From: Stomoxys calcitrans
Lineage: Eukaryota; Arthropoda; Insecta; Diptera; Muscidae
Length of the DNA: 64,000 nt
Assembly (NCBI RefSeq): GCF_963082655.1
Contig: NC_081552.1
Span: 93,967,582-94,031,581 of the forward strand
Direction: 5' to 3'
Made by a program: the position numbers and the translations under genes
The notes under the pieces: model-generated
What the model saw: the letters and a program-made list of their open reading frames with translations, nothing else
Databases searched by the model: none
Told to the model about the DNA's origin: nothing
In this document: positions 56,014-64,000 of the stretch, piece by piece
Layout: the number at the start of each line of letters is the position of its first letter
How positions within the stretch are numbered: the first letter of the stretch is position 1

Positions 56014-57384
56014 CTACAATCTACGGGGAGAGCAGTGTATTGGAATATCATCAGATAATTTAATCTGCATCCTATAATCAGATGACTTTTTATCAATTCC
56101 CTTTGGAGTTATATAACGATTATGAATAAGATCTTCTAAAGTCTTCTTCTGGAATGAATTTAACAAAGGATTTAGATCAATATCGTCCGTACGTATCACT
56201 TGGGAATTCACAGGACTATCATAAGAATTGCTTATCGTAGATGGTGTAGACACCGAGGTCATATTATTATTGTCATTTATTTTTCTTGTGGATTCAAATA
56301 CTTCTATATCATTCGTAGTTTCCTTGACTTGAAGTAATTTTACATTAAATGCATGCATAAAGTTCCGTCCAAGAATCATTGGAACATGAATGCTCTCGTT
56401 CGGAACAACAAGTAATTCTATTTGTTTAGACGATTTTTTAAATTTTATTAAACAAGAAATATTTCCATATATTTTCAAAGGGGAATTGCCAACTCCAACA
56501 TACGAAGTTGGTATTAAATTCTTCGAACGTATCACACCAGTCGGTAATAAAGACATCTTAACCAAACTAATTGGGCTACCGGAATCGATCAAGCACGAAA
56601 TATTCGCAGAATTAGTATATTTGGATCCACAAGAATATTTAAAGGCCACACTTACCATTTGTGTTGTGTCTACAATATCATTACTACAAAATATGGGAGC
56701 AGTAACATTCATCCTTTTAGGACAATCCTTGTAAAAATGTCCCATTTGGAAACAATGGAAACAAGATCCCGGTGGACGTCGAGGCTTATTGCAGGTGTTC
56801 TTCATATGTCCAAATTGAGAGCAATTGAAACATCGTATGCCTTTAGTATTGTCACGGCCTTCTTTATGAGTACTGACTGTTTTTGACCTGCGTTTCTCGT
56901 ATCTATCTATTCCATGCATCAATTCTTGTAATGAGTTTGATCCGTATAGAATGGATATGTTGTTGGTTTTATCTTCCATTCCGTCTATTATAATGTCAAC
57001 CAGTTCTTGCTCGTTGATTTCGCCTTCTGCTGCAATAGTTTGCATTGCTACTATATAGGCAATACACGGCTCTGTTGGTTTCAACTTGCGCAAACGCAAT
57101 TTTTGATAAACTTCTTCTTGCGTTACCGTTCTCTTGAAAATGTCTAAGAGCGATCTCTTCAACTCCTTATATTCTTTGTAATTTGAATTTTCCATGAACT
57201 CTCGCGCAGTTCCAACCAGCAAATATCTTAAGCACATATATTTTTCTTGGTCAGTCATATTTATAGTGTAGCTTTCAAAAGAGTTTATCCATTTTTCAAT
57301 ATTTCGTCCATCATTCCCAGAAAATTTCGGAACCATCATAGAGAGCTCGTCATAATTGATATTTGTAGAAACCTTTTTTTCCAC
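56014..57384 (-). CDS. Gypsy-2 capsid, nucleocapsid and protease
   Basis: 456 codons. Residues 17-165 are capsid-like (VPKFSGNDGRNIEKWINSFE, then the C-terminal REFMENSNYKEYKELKRSLL and TVTQEEVYQKL). Two CCHC zinc fingers lie at 185-198 (CFNCSQFGHMKNTC) and 208-221 (CFHCFQMGHFYKDC). The protease has LIDSGS with the catalytic aspartate at 267 and VPMILGRNF later. The frame ends at TAG (56014) just ahead of RT, in register with it. The apparent first codon is GTG; there is no ATG near it, so this is not an independent start. The frame overlaps the end of the upstream gag frame by 35 bp in the +1 register, at a run of seven A. Most simply both frames are one gag-pol gene with an A-run indel. Confidence 0.92.
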   Translation of the reverse strand: MEKKVSTNINYDELSMMVPKFSGNDGRNIEKWINSFESYTINMTDQEKYMCLRYLLVGTAREFMENSNYKEYKELKRSLLDIFKRTVTQEEVYQKLRLRKLKPTEPCIAYIVAMQTIAAEGEINEQELVDIIIDGMEDKTNNISILYGSNSLQELMHGIDRYEKRRSKTVSTHKEGRDNTKGIRCFNCSQFGHMKNTCNKPRRPPGSCFHCFQMGHFYKDCPKRMNVTAPIFCSNDIVDTTQMVSVAFKYSCGSKYTNSANISCLIDSGSPISLVKMSLLPTGVIRSKNLIPTSYVGVGNSPLKIYGNISCLIKFKKSSKQIELLVVPNESIHVPMILGRNFMHAFNVKLLQVKETTNDIEVFESTRKINDNNNMTSVSTPSTISNSYDSPVNSQVIRTDDIDLNPLLNSFQKKTLEDLIHNRYITPKGIDKKSSDYRMQIKLSDDIPIHCSPRRL

Positions 57385-58300
57385 CGTTTTCTAAAGATTC
57401 AATTTGGTTTCGAAGAGCCAACATTTCTTGCTTCAATCTCAAAACTCTAATTTCACTCTCTAGTTCATCAGCTTCACGGGATAAAACGCTTGAACGAATG
57501 AAAGGGTCTGTTACCTGTGATGGAACAGAAGGTCTAGAAAATTGTCCTCGAAGTAAGTTTGCAGGAACGGAAACTGAGGAATAATTGACGGAGGGTACGG
57601 AAGAAACAACAAAAGAAGATACGGAAGGAGGTACGGAAGTTTGTGTTTGCGGAAGAACATCACAGGACACGCCAATTGCTCTATTGTTAAAAGCGACACC
57701 CAATGTATTTGTATTCATTAAATCGGAAATAACTGATGAAGTCCGGGCGGCAGAAACAGAAGCAGCAGTCCCTGAAGTACCAGGAAATTGTCTTTGAACT
57801 GTATTTACAGGAACGGAAGCAGAATAATTATAGACGGAAGAAATTACGGAAGGAGGCACTGAAGTCTGTGTTTGCCGAAGATTTGCACAGGATACGCCAA
57901 TTTCGCTGTTATTAAAAGCGACACTAAATGTATTTCTAGATATTAAATCGGTTGAAGTCCGTGCGGCAGAAAAACAAGCGGCAGTTCCAAGAACCAATTC
58001 AGTTTGATTTGTGGACTCACCATTACATTGAAATGACTGAAGCAAATTTTCAGGATCGGCAGTTGCGAAATTAATAACGGGAGTTTCATTCAAAGTATTG
58101 GATGACATTGTAGTGACAGTTGCAGAATCAGAAGAAACCACATTTCCAGAAGGCAATTCAGTCTGCTTTGATGGACCACCGTTAACTTGCAAAGAATCAT
58201 ATAATGTTCTCAATTGTGCAATTGACGCTGTTTCTGGAAATTCCACATTTGAAGCTTTCAAAGCTGAAAGAATTCTTTCTCGAGTAGGGCGTGAATCCAT
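57350..58300 (-). CDS. Gypsy-2 gag N-terminal part
   Basis: This 316-codon frame starts at an ATG (58300) about 80 bp inside the 5' LTR. Residues 6-40 resemble a SAP domain (RILSALKASNVEFPETASIA, then LRTLYDSL), which binds DNA. Residues 50-270 are rich in S, T, V and N and contain a tandem duplication (about 105-173 and 177-265, each with VSAARTS- or FSAARTS-type start and QTQTSVPPSV). Residues 283-312 form a coiled coil (READELESEIRVLRLKQEML). The frame ends 12 codons after the A7 run at 57374-57380, with no recognised domain in those last codons, so the true product probably continues into the capsid frame. Confidence 0.88.
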   Translation of the reverse strand: MDSRPTRERILSALKASNVEFPETASIAQLRTLYDSLQVNGGPSKQTELPSGNVVSSDSATVTTMSSNTLNETPVINFATADPENLLQSFQCNGESTNQTELVLGTAACFSAARTSTDLISRNTFSVAFNNSEIGVSCANLRQTQTSVPPSVISSVYNYSASVPVNTVQRQFPGTSGTAASVSAARTSSVISDLMNTNTLGVAFNNRAIGVSCDVLPQTQTSVPPSVSSFVVSSVPSVNYSSVSVPANLLRGQFSRPSVPSQVTDPFIRSSVLSREADELESEIRVLRLKQEMLALRNQIESLENGGKKGFYKYQL

Positions 58301-58378
58301 ATTTAAAAAACAATTTTTTTTTTTTTTGAGTCTTCTTTTTTTTTATTTATTTTTTTTTTGGGAACCCCACACCTGAAT

Positions 58379-58512
58379 TGTAAAGCTTCTGTCAACAAAC
58401 TGACTCTTATTATTATATTTTTCAAACAAACAACATTAAAGGAACAAGCTAGTCTACTTAGTTTCATCAAAAGTTTCTTATAAATACGAGTATAACAAGT
58501 TATCATATTACA
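58379..58512 (-). repeat. Gypsy-2 5' LTR (134 bp)
   Basis: Identical to 53286-53419. The leader directly after it on the minus strand reads attcaggtgtggggttccc; a TGG-starting primer-binding site is not adjacent. A T/A-rich leader with long A runs (58303-58360) precedes gag. Confidence 0.95.
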
Positions 58513-58964
58513 AATATGTATTTTTTCACCTTTCTCTTTTTCCTTTAAAGCCGCTGTGAGAACCGGCCGTTGTTTTAATGAAGAATAGTGGCAAAGTGTT
58601 TTGATCTGTATTGTAGCGTGTCACCCTATGCCTGATTGGAGTAGAGCGACATCTGGTTTTGAACAGTCGCGTTTTTTATGGCAACTAGGGAATACAACCC
58701 TGCGTTACCATCATATGTAACCTCCCCTTACACAAATGTGACTACTACAACGACAGTTCAGAGAATCATATGTTATTTGTTTTTGCTATTTTGGAAAAGC
58801 AAATTTCATGATGGTTCCTCGGTGGACATGATGGCTTGGGGGAACCATGATGGTCAGTATGTGGAGGGTGACAAGTTCTTTTTCGATTGGGTTTTGGCAG
58901 CAAACGGAGATGGAGCCATCAGTGAATATTAAAAAAAAAGGAAACACATGTGAATTAACAAAAA
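58513..58964 (+). other. Unassigned 0.45 kb with an 84-codon frame
   Basis: The frame 58678-58932 reads MATREYNPALPSYVTSPYTN, a T-rich stretch, a hydrophobic run (ICYLFLLFW) and a second half GQYVEGDKFFFDWVLAANGD. I recognise no family. The first and last parts look protein-like rather than repeat-derived, so it may be a host exon or the remains of one. No splice sites could be fixed. Confidence 0.3.
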
Positions 58965-60290
58965 CAAGTAAAAGCGTGCTAAGTTCGGCCGGGCCGAATC
59001 TTATATACCCTCCACCATGGATCGCATATGTCGAGTTCTTTTCCCGGCATCTCTTCTTAGGCAAAAAAAAAAGGATATAAGAAAAGATTTGCTCTGCTAT
59101 TAGAGCGATATCAAGATATGGTCCGGTTTGGACCACAATTCAATTATATGTTAGAGACCTGTGTAAAATGTCAGCCAATTCGAATAAGAATTGCGCCCTT
59201 TGTGGGCTCAAGAAGTAAAATAGAGAGATCGATTTATATGGGAGCTATATCAGGCTATAAACCGATTCAGACCATAATAAACACGTATGTTAATGGTCTT
59301 GAGAGAATCCGTCGTACAAAATTTCAGGCAAATCGGATAATAATTGCGACCTCTAGAGGCTCAAGAAGTCAAGATCCCAGATCGGTTTATATGGCAGCTA
59401 TATCAGGTTATGAACCGATTTGAACCATATTTGGCACAGTTGTTGGATATCATAACAAAATACTACGTGCCAAAATTCATTCAAATTGGATAAGAATTGC
59501 GCCCTCTAGAGGCTCAAGAAGTCAAGACCCAAGATCGGTTTATATGACAGCTATATCAGGTTTTGGACCGATTTGAACCATACTTGGCATAGTTGTTGGA
59601 TATCGTAACAAAACACGTCGTGCAAAATTTCATTCCAATCGGATAAGAATTGCGCACTCTAGAGGCTCAAGAAGTCAAGACCCAAGATCGGTTTATATGG
59701 CAGCTATATCAGGTTATGGACCGATTTAAACCATACTTGGCACAGTTGTTGGATGTCATAACAAAACACGTCGTGCAAAATTTCATTCCAATCGGATAAG
59801 AATTGCGCACTCTAGAGGCTCAAGAAGTCAAGACCCGAGATCGGTTTATATGGCAGCTATATCAGGTTATGGACCGATTTGAACCATACTTATCACAGTT
59901 GTTGGATGTCATAACAAAACACGTCGTGCAAAATTTCATCCCAATCGGATAAAAATTGCGCACTCTAGAGGCTCAAGAAGTCAAGACCCAAGATCGGTTT
60001 ATATGGCAGCTATATCAAAACATGGACCGATATAGCCCATTTACTATACCAACCGACCTACACTAATAAGAAGTATTTGTGCAAAATTTCAAGCGGCTAG
60101 CTTTACTCCTTCGGAAGTTAGCGTGCTTTCGACAGACAGACGGACGGACGGACGGACATGGCTAGATCGACATAAAATTTCACGACGATCAAGAATATAT
60201 ATACTTTATGGGGTCTCAGACGAATATTTCGAGTAGTTACAAACAGAATGACGAAATTAGTATACCCCCCATCTTATGGTGGAGGGTATA
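58965..60290 (+). repeat. A1 (DINE-1-like) element, complete, longest copy
   Basis: Head caagtaaaagcgtgctaag, ggccgggccgaatc and tataccctccaccatgg are present. The body carries gatcg landmarks at 59227, 59380, 59533, 59686, 59839 and 59992. The GTCY tract is acagacagacggacggacgg (60133-60152). The tail is tatactttatggggtctcag, then the terminal hairpin tataccccccatcttatgg and tggagggtata. Flanked by a-runs on both sides (aaaaa / aaaatt). Confidence 0.92.
59227..60144 (+). repeat. Tandem array, unit exactly 153 bp
   Basis: Six landmarks are spaced 153, 153, 153, 153 and 153 bp. Each unit contains tttatatggcagctatatca, ggaccgatttgaaccatact, caaaatttcattccaatcgg and ctctagaggctcaagaagtc. The final unit diverges after tatatcaaaac into the common tail. 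Confidence 0.95.
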
Positions 60291-60435
60291 AAAATTATAT
60301 TTGTTTTATTGAACTGTGTCACAAAATAAACAAAGTTGAGAAACTAAAGAAATAACTTAAAACTAAAATTAAAAGTTTTGTGAAGATCTTAAACTTATAA
60401 AAAAAACTTTAAAATATAATGCAAAAGACTAAAAA

Positions 60436-60690
<255 letters not shown>

Positions 60691-61014
60691 ATAAAAAATA
60701 AATGAAAATAAACAAATCGAAAAGCTGAAAAAAAGTTAAATTGTTAAAACCTAAAAAGGGTAAGTTATAAAAAAAGGAAAGGAAACCTGTAAAGAAAAAG
60801 AAATATTTATTGAAGAAGAAAACCCTGAAAAGAAATAAAAAAAATCAAAGCAAATAAAGTAAATTTTAAAGCTAAAAACCAAGGTCTAAAGAGCTAAAGC
60901 CAAGACTCCTCAGCCTCCACTGCCATATAAAAGACTTCAGCAACTGCAATTGTGATATCCATAACGACTGTCGCTACTCCACCGAGGGCCCTAGACGCTG
61001 TCGCATACCCCAGT
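60691..61014. other. A-rich spacer
   Basis: Runs of aaaag, gaaa and aaataaa; the last 100 bp (60910-61010) are less biased but hold no assignable frame. Confidence 0.5.
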
Positions 61015-61692
61015 GAATCTTATATACCCTCCACCATGGATCGCATTTGTCGAGTTCTTTTCCCGGCATCTCTTCTTAGGCAAAAAAAGGATATAAGAAA
61101 AAATTTGCTCTGCTATTAGAGCGATATCAAGATATGGCCCGGATTGGACCACAATTAAATTATATGTTGGAGACCTGTGTATAATGTCAGTCAATTCAAA
61201 TAACAATTGCACCCTTTGGGGGCTCAAGAAGTAAAATAGAGAGATCGATTTATATGGGAGCTGTATCGGGCTATGGACTGATTCAGACCATAATAAACAA
61301 GTATGTTGATGGTCATGAGAGAATCCGTCGCACAAAATTTCAGGCAAATCAGATAATTGCGACCTCTAGAGGCTTAAGAAGTCAAGACCCAAGATCGTTT
61401 TATATGGCAGCTATATCAAAACATGGACCGATATGGCCCATTTATAATACCAACCGACCCACACTAATAAGAAGTATTTGCGCAAAATTTCAAGCGGCTA
61501 GCTTTACTCCTTCGGAAGTTAACGTGCTTTCGACAGACAGAAGGACGGACGGACATGGCTAGATCGACATAAAATGTCGCGACGATCAAGAATATATATA
61601 CTCTATGTGGTCTAAGACGAATATTTCGAGTAGTTACAAACAGAATGACGAAATTGGGGGTATACTAATTTCGTCCTATGGTGGAGGGTATA
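61015..61692 (+). repeat. A1 element, 5' tip missing, short body
   Basis: It begins at gaatcttatataccctccac, has only about one body unit and a direct step to the final tatatcaaaacatgg unit. The GTCY tract is acagacagaaggacggacgg. The tail hairpin carries a small inversion at 61656-61674. Confidence 0.85.
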
Positions 61693-62060
61693 AAAAAAGA
61701 AAATTAGATAGGGACAACATTCGAGCTTTTTTTTACTACTTACCCTTTGGTTGAGTTCTATACAGTGGCCTAAACATGATATATAATAAAGGATATTTGC
61801 TTGCCCATAATAAAAGAAAAAAACTTTTTTAGACAAGAACTGACTGCGACAGATACACTTAAACACGACAATACTTACCAAAGACTAGACGGACGGACAG
61901 ACGAGCACCTAAAAGGGACCCTATTGGCCGCAGAGGCTGCCACCAGGACCACAATACCCGGAGACTCCATTGGCATTTATCCGGAACATTTATCCATTAG
62001 GAATCTGAAAACACACAAGATTTAGAAATTAACTTTGAAAGCCTTCATTTTGTTTGAAAA
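61693..62060 (+). other. Unassigned; 74-codon frame at 61801-62025
   Basis: The frame contains GTLLAAEAATRTTIPGDSIG and YPEHLSIRNLKTHKI and is less AT-rich than its surroundings, but I recognise no family. Confidence 0.3.
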
Positions 62061-63670
62061 TTATTTGCTAATTTTGAAGAATTTGTTAGTTTTGGTAACT
62101 TGCATCTTAGTTTTTCTATCTACCCTTTTGTTATTAAAAGCTTTGTTGTTAATATCAAAATTGAGAGTATCAGGGAAGTTGTGACCTCTAAATAAAACAA
62201 TGCCGAATTTTGTAAGAATGAAATATTTTCGTTTTTTTTCCATTTCCATGAAGGGTTAGGAAACTAAAGAAAGGAGAAGGAATGGTGTAATGAAAAGGTA
62301 AGTAAGCTGTTGGGGTACTTCGATTTAGTGGGCCACGGGAGCACCATGGTTTGGGGAAGGTTAGGCCGAGGCATGCCATGAAAGACCGGCATGCCAGCGA
62401 ACCGATAAATACATTGTCCTGTGTGTTTAATTTCCAAGTGTTTACGTACCCGCTGTATTTGTCCATCCACAAGCTGGCTGAGATTAGTTTTTTTTGTCTC
62501 ACCTTATACAATAGCAATTTCGTATTTTGGGGTAAGTATTTGTTATCCATCAAATACGAAAATGAACCTAAAATTCTTTTTGTTTTTTGTAGGGTAGCTC
62601 TTGCGTGGTTGTTAAATTTCATTAGTTTATTGAAGTTAATGCCCAGGTATTTAATTGATGTTTTAAAAGGAATGTTCGTGCCCTCGAGGGAAAGTTGCAG
62701 TTGTTTACTTTCGGGTACTACATTTCTAGGACATATGCCTGAAGCATTTCTGATGCTGATGGCCTCATTGTGTTTATTCTAATTCCCTATTTCCCATATG
62801 TTTGAGATGTGCTGATGCTCTATATAGCGCTTTTTTGGCGATGGATGATAAGCGTAAATCATGCAGTCATCAGCGTATAAGATGGCTTGCGTTCGTGGGT
62901 GGTATGCGAAAAATCGTATAGAAGGAGATTAAATAAGAAAGCAGCCAGTACGCTACCTTGAGAAACATCAATTTCGACCCGGCCAGGCGGAGAAAGTGCA
63001 AATTGAATTTGCACAGTAAAATGTCGGTTCATAACAAAACTGGGGTCAATTCCAGTTTCCACCATTTTATATATAATTCCATTATGAGACGCAGAGTCGA
63101 AGGCCTTCTCAATATCAAGCGCTATGGCGACCGTCCAGGACTGGTTTCAGAGGTTGTGGGTAATATCTGTGTGAAATTTGAGTAGTGCATGTTCGGTAGA
63201 GTGAAATTTTCTAAACCCAAACTGATAATCTGAGAGGGTTGATGATAAATTTATGCTCAATCTTCTATTTCATAACTTGTTCGTATATTTTACCCACATT
63301 AGAAAGCAATGAGATTGGACGATACTCTGCTACCATTTTACTCTCAGGCTTCTTCCTGACCGGAATTATATAGCCTTTTTTCCACTCCAATGGGAAGTAT
63401 CCCAAGTTAATACAATTATTAAAAAAATTCTAGGAACTGCGAGGAAGATTGAGGTAATTGTCGCAGAATAATGTTTAAGATTCCATCAGCACCACCTGAT
63501 TTCTTGTCTTAAAAATTGTTGCAGAATTTGTATATTTGGCAAGGCACAGGGAAGAGAAAATCCGACAACCTCGAGTCAAAATCAATGACCGGATTTTGAG
63601 GTGTTGTCTGACTGAGTGTTTCCTCGTACAAAGCCTGGAATTTTTCAGCAATCTCACACTTATTATCAAG
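62061..63670 (-). pseudogene. Jockey-type LINE reverse transcriptase, decayed
   Basis: Read on the minus strand in several frames: FQALYEETLSQTTPQNP and KSGGADGILNIILRQLP (pre-palm, about 63640-63440), WKKGYIIPVRKKPESK and AEYRPISLLSNVGKIYE (63390-63290), ALDIEKAFDSASHNGIIYK with the first catalytic aspartate (63130-63070), VSQGSVLAAFLFNLLLYD (62970-62920), then YADDCMIYAYHPSP with the second catalytic pair (62880-62840), SIKYLGINFNKL thumb start, TLQKTKRILGSFSYLM and the C-terminal part LFRGHNFPDTLNFDINNK (62190-62140). At least five frameshifts or stops interrupt it. It is 5' truncated or cut at the MITE at 63684. Jockey clade is judged from SQGSVL and KAFDSxxHxG wording. The intact enzyme performs target-primed reverse transcription. 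Confidence 0.85.
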
Positions 63671-63683
63671 ATATATTCATTTA

Positions 63684-63905
63684 CAGGTAATGGCAGTTGT
63701 CCAACAACAAAATATTGAGTGCACTATCTGTCAAAATCAGTGATTAGTGCAACTTTGATTTTGTGTATGTAACTAGTTCGCGCCTATTAATTGTTTGTGA
63801 GTCTATGGTTCTTAACCATAATGCACACACACAACCAAAATTCGTTGACAGATAGTGTTCTTCGCAAGAAAAAATTGTATTCTGCTGTGTACGGTACGCT
63901 ACCTG
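63684..63905 (-). mobile_element. MITE-E copy 2
   Basis: Reverse of 44373-44597: caggtaatggcagttgtcca at the left, gtacggtacgctacctggt at the right, with ttcgttgacagatagtgttc and actagttcgcgcctatt inside. The 69-codon frame at 63791-64000 reads through it and is not a gene. Confidence 0.75.
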
Positions 63906-64000
63906 GTAATTATGTCATGCTTAGTATGCAGAACAGTATTATTGTGTGTTTAGTTAAGGCAAAGGGAATATTTTCTCCTTTCAACTACTTTGTAAGTTGA

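Larger units (their letters stand above)
53286..58512 (-). mobile_element. Gypsy-2, nearly intact LTR retrotransposon (5227 bp)
   Basis: Two identical 134-bp LTRs (TGTAA..TTACA) bound it, and aaata flanks it on both sides (53281-53285 and 58513-58517), a 5-bp target duplication. Gag, protease, RT/RNase H and integrase are in Gypsy order. RT wording (LMDLKDGFF, GQYEYLKMPFGLKNAP) points to the mdg3/micropia-blastopia group; this is from memory. LTR identity means a very recent insertion. Confidence 0.9.

Noticed and set aside
59227..60144. Regularly spaced repeats as a CRISPR-like array
   Set aside because: Units are contiguous and similar over their whole length, with no unique spacers, in a eukaryotic mobile element.
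62351..62782. 143-codon plus frame
   Set aside because: Antisense to the jockey-type RT thumb.
63791..64000. 69-codon frame reaching the window end
   Set aside because: It starts in MITE-E and has no recognisable content.

Overview
The window is a repeat-saturated stretch of a fly nuclear genome. Four things point to a higher (brachyceran, probably muscid) fly: interspersed elements of the DINE-1/INE-1 kind with GTCY microsatellite cores, LOA-, I- and jockey-type LINEs, mdg1- and mdg3-like Gypsy retrotransposons, and mariner relics. The Muscidae assignment rests on remembered similarity of the repeats and is an inference. There are no rRNA genes, bacterial operons or CRISPR arrays, and no host gene that I can name.

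Repeat names used below. A1, A2 and A3 are related DINE-1-like elements. The A1 head is a GGCCGGGCC-type segment, the body is a tandem array with a 153-bp unit, and the tail is a GTCY microsatellite followed by a hairpin. B and C are about 2-kb G-rich elements made of roughly 130-bp units. They share a 3' end with the motif ggttcagccgtttttgagt, then an (aaac)n tract, then a tatataaga terminus. They often sit head to tail.

Layout. 1-565 is A1. 765-2857 is a decayed LOA-clade LINE. 2858-8150 is B/C elements, including a B-B-B head-to-tail run with a nested A1. 8294-9080 is A1. 9490-18772 is C, B, A2 (split by an inserted B), B and C. 19021-20349 is LOA copy 2. 20540-21290 is a Gypsy-1 remnant. 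21440-22680 is a block bounded by AGTCGA-rich sequence. 23120-26091 holds A1, A1-like and A3 elements. 26372-27357 is a mariner fold-back. 28713-33515 is B/C then C, with a nested SINE and a nested A2. 33671-33922 is (TA)n. 34366-34680 is a SINE. 34773-36821 is LOA copy 3 with a 13-bp target duplication. 38490-38835 is a possible two-exon host gene. 39259-41761 is an inverted pair of full A1 elements. 43533-49190 holds a LINE RT scrap, two MITE families, an I-like LINE and CA repeats. 50128-53020 is a decayed mdg1-like Gypsy-1. 53286-58512 is a young Gypsy-2 with identical LTRs. 58965-61692 is two A1 elements with (TA)n between them. 62061-63670 is a jockey-type RT, followed by a MITE.

How it fits together. 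Nearly everything is mobile DNA, and the nesting gives a relative order. A2 is older than the B element inside it. C at 30252-33515 is older than the A2 inside it. Gypsy-2 looks like the most recent arrival. Almost every coding region is disrupted. The only nearly intact coding set is Gypsy-2 (gag, protease, RT/RNase H, integrase), and it carries two homopolymer frameshifts and one in-frame stop.
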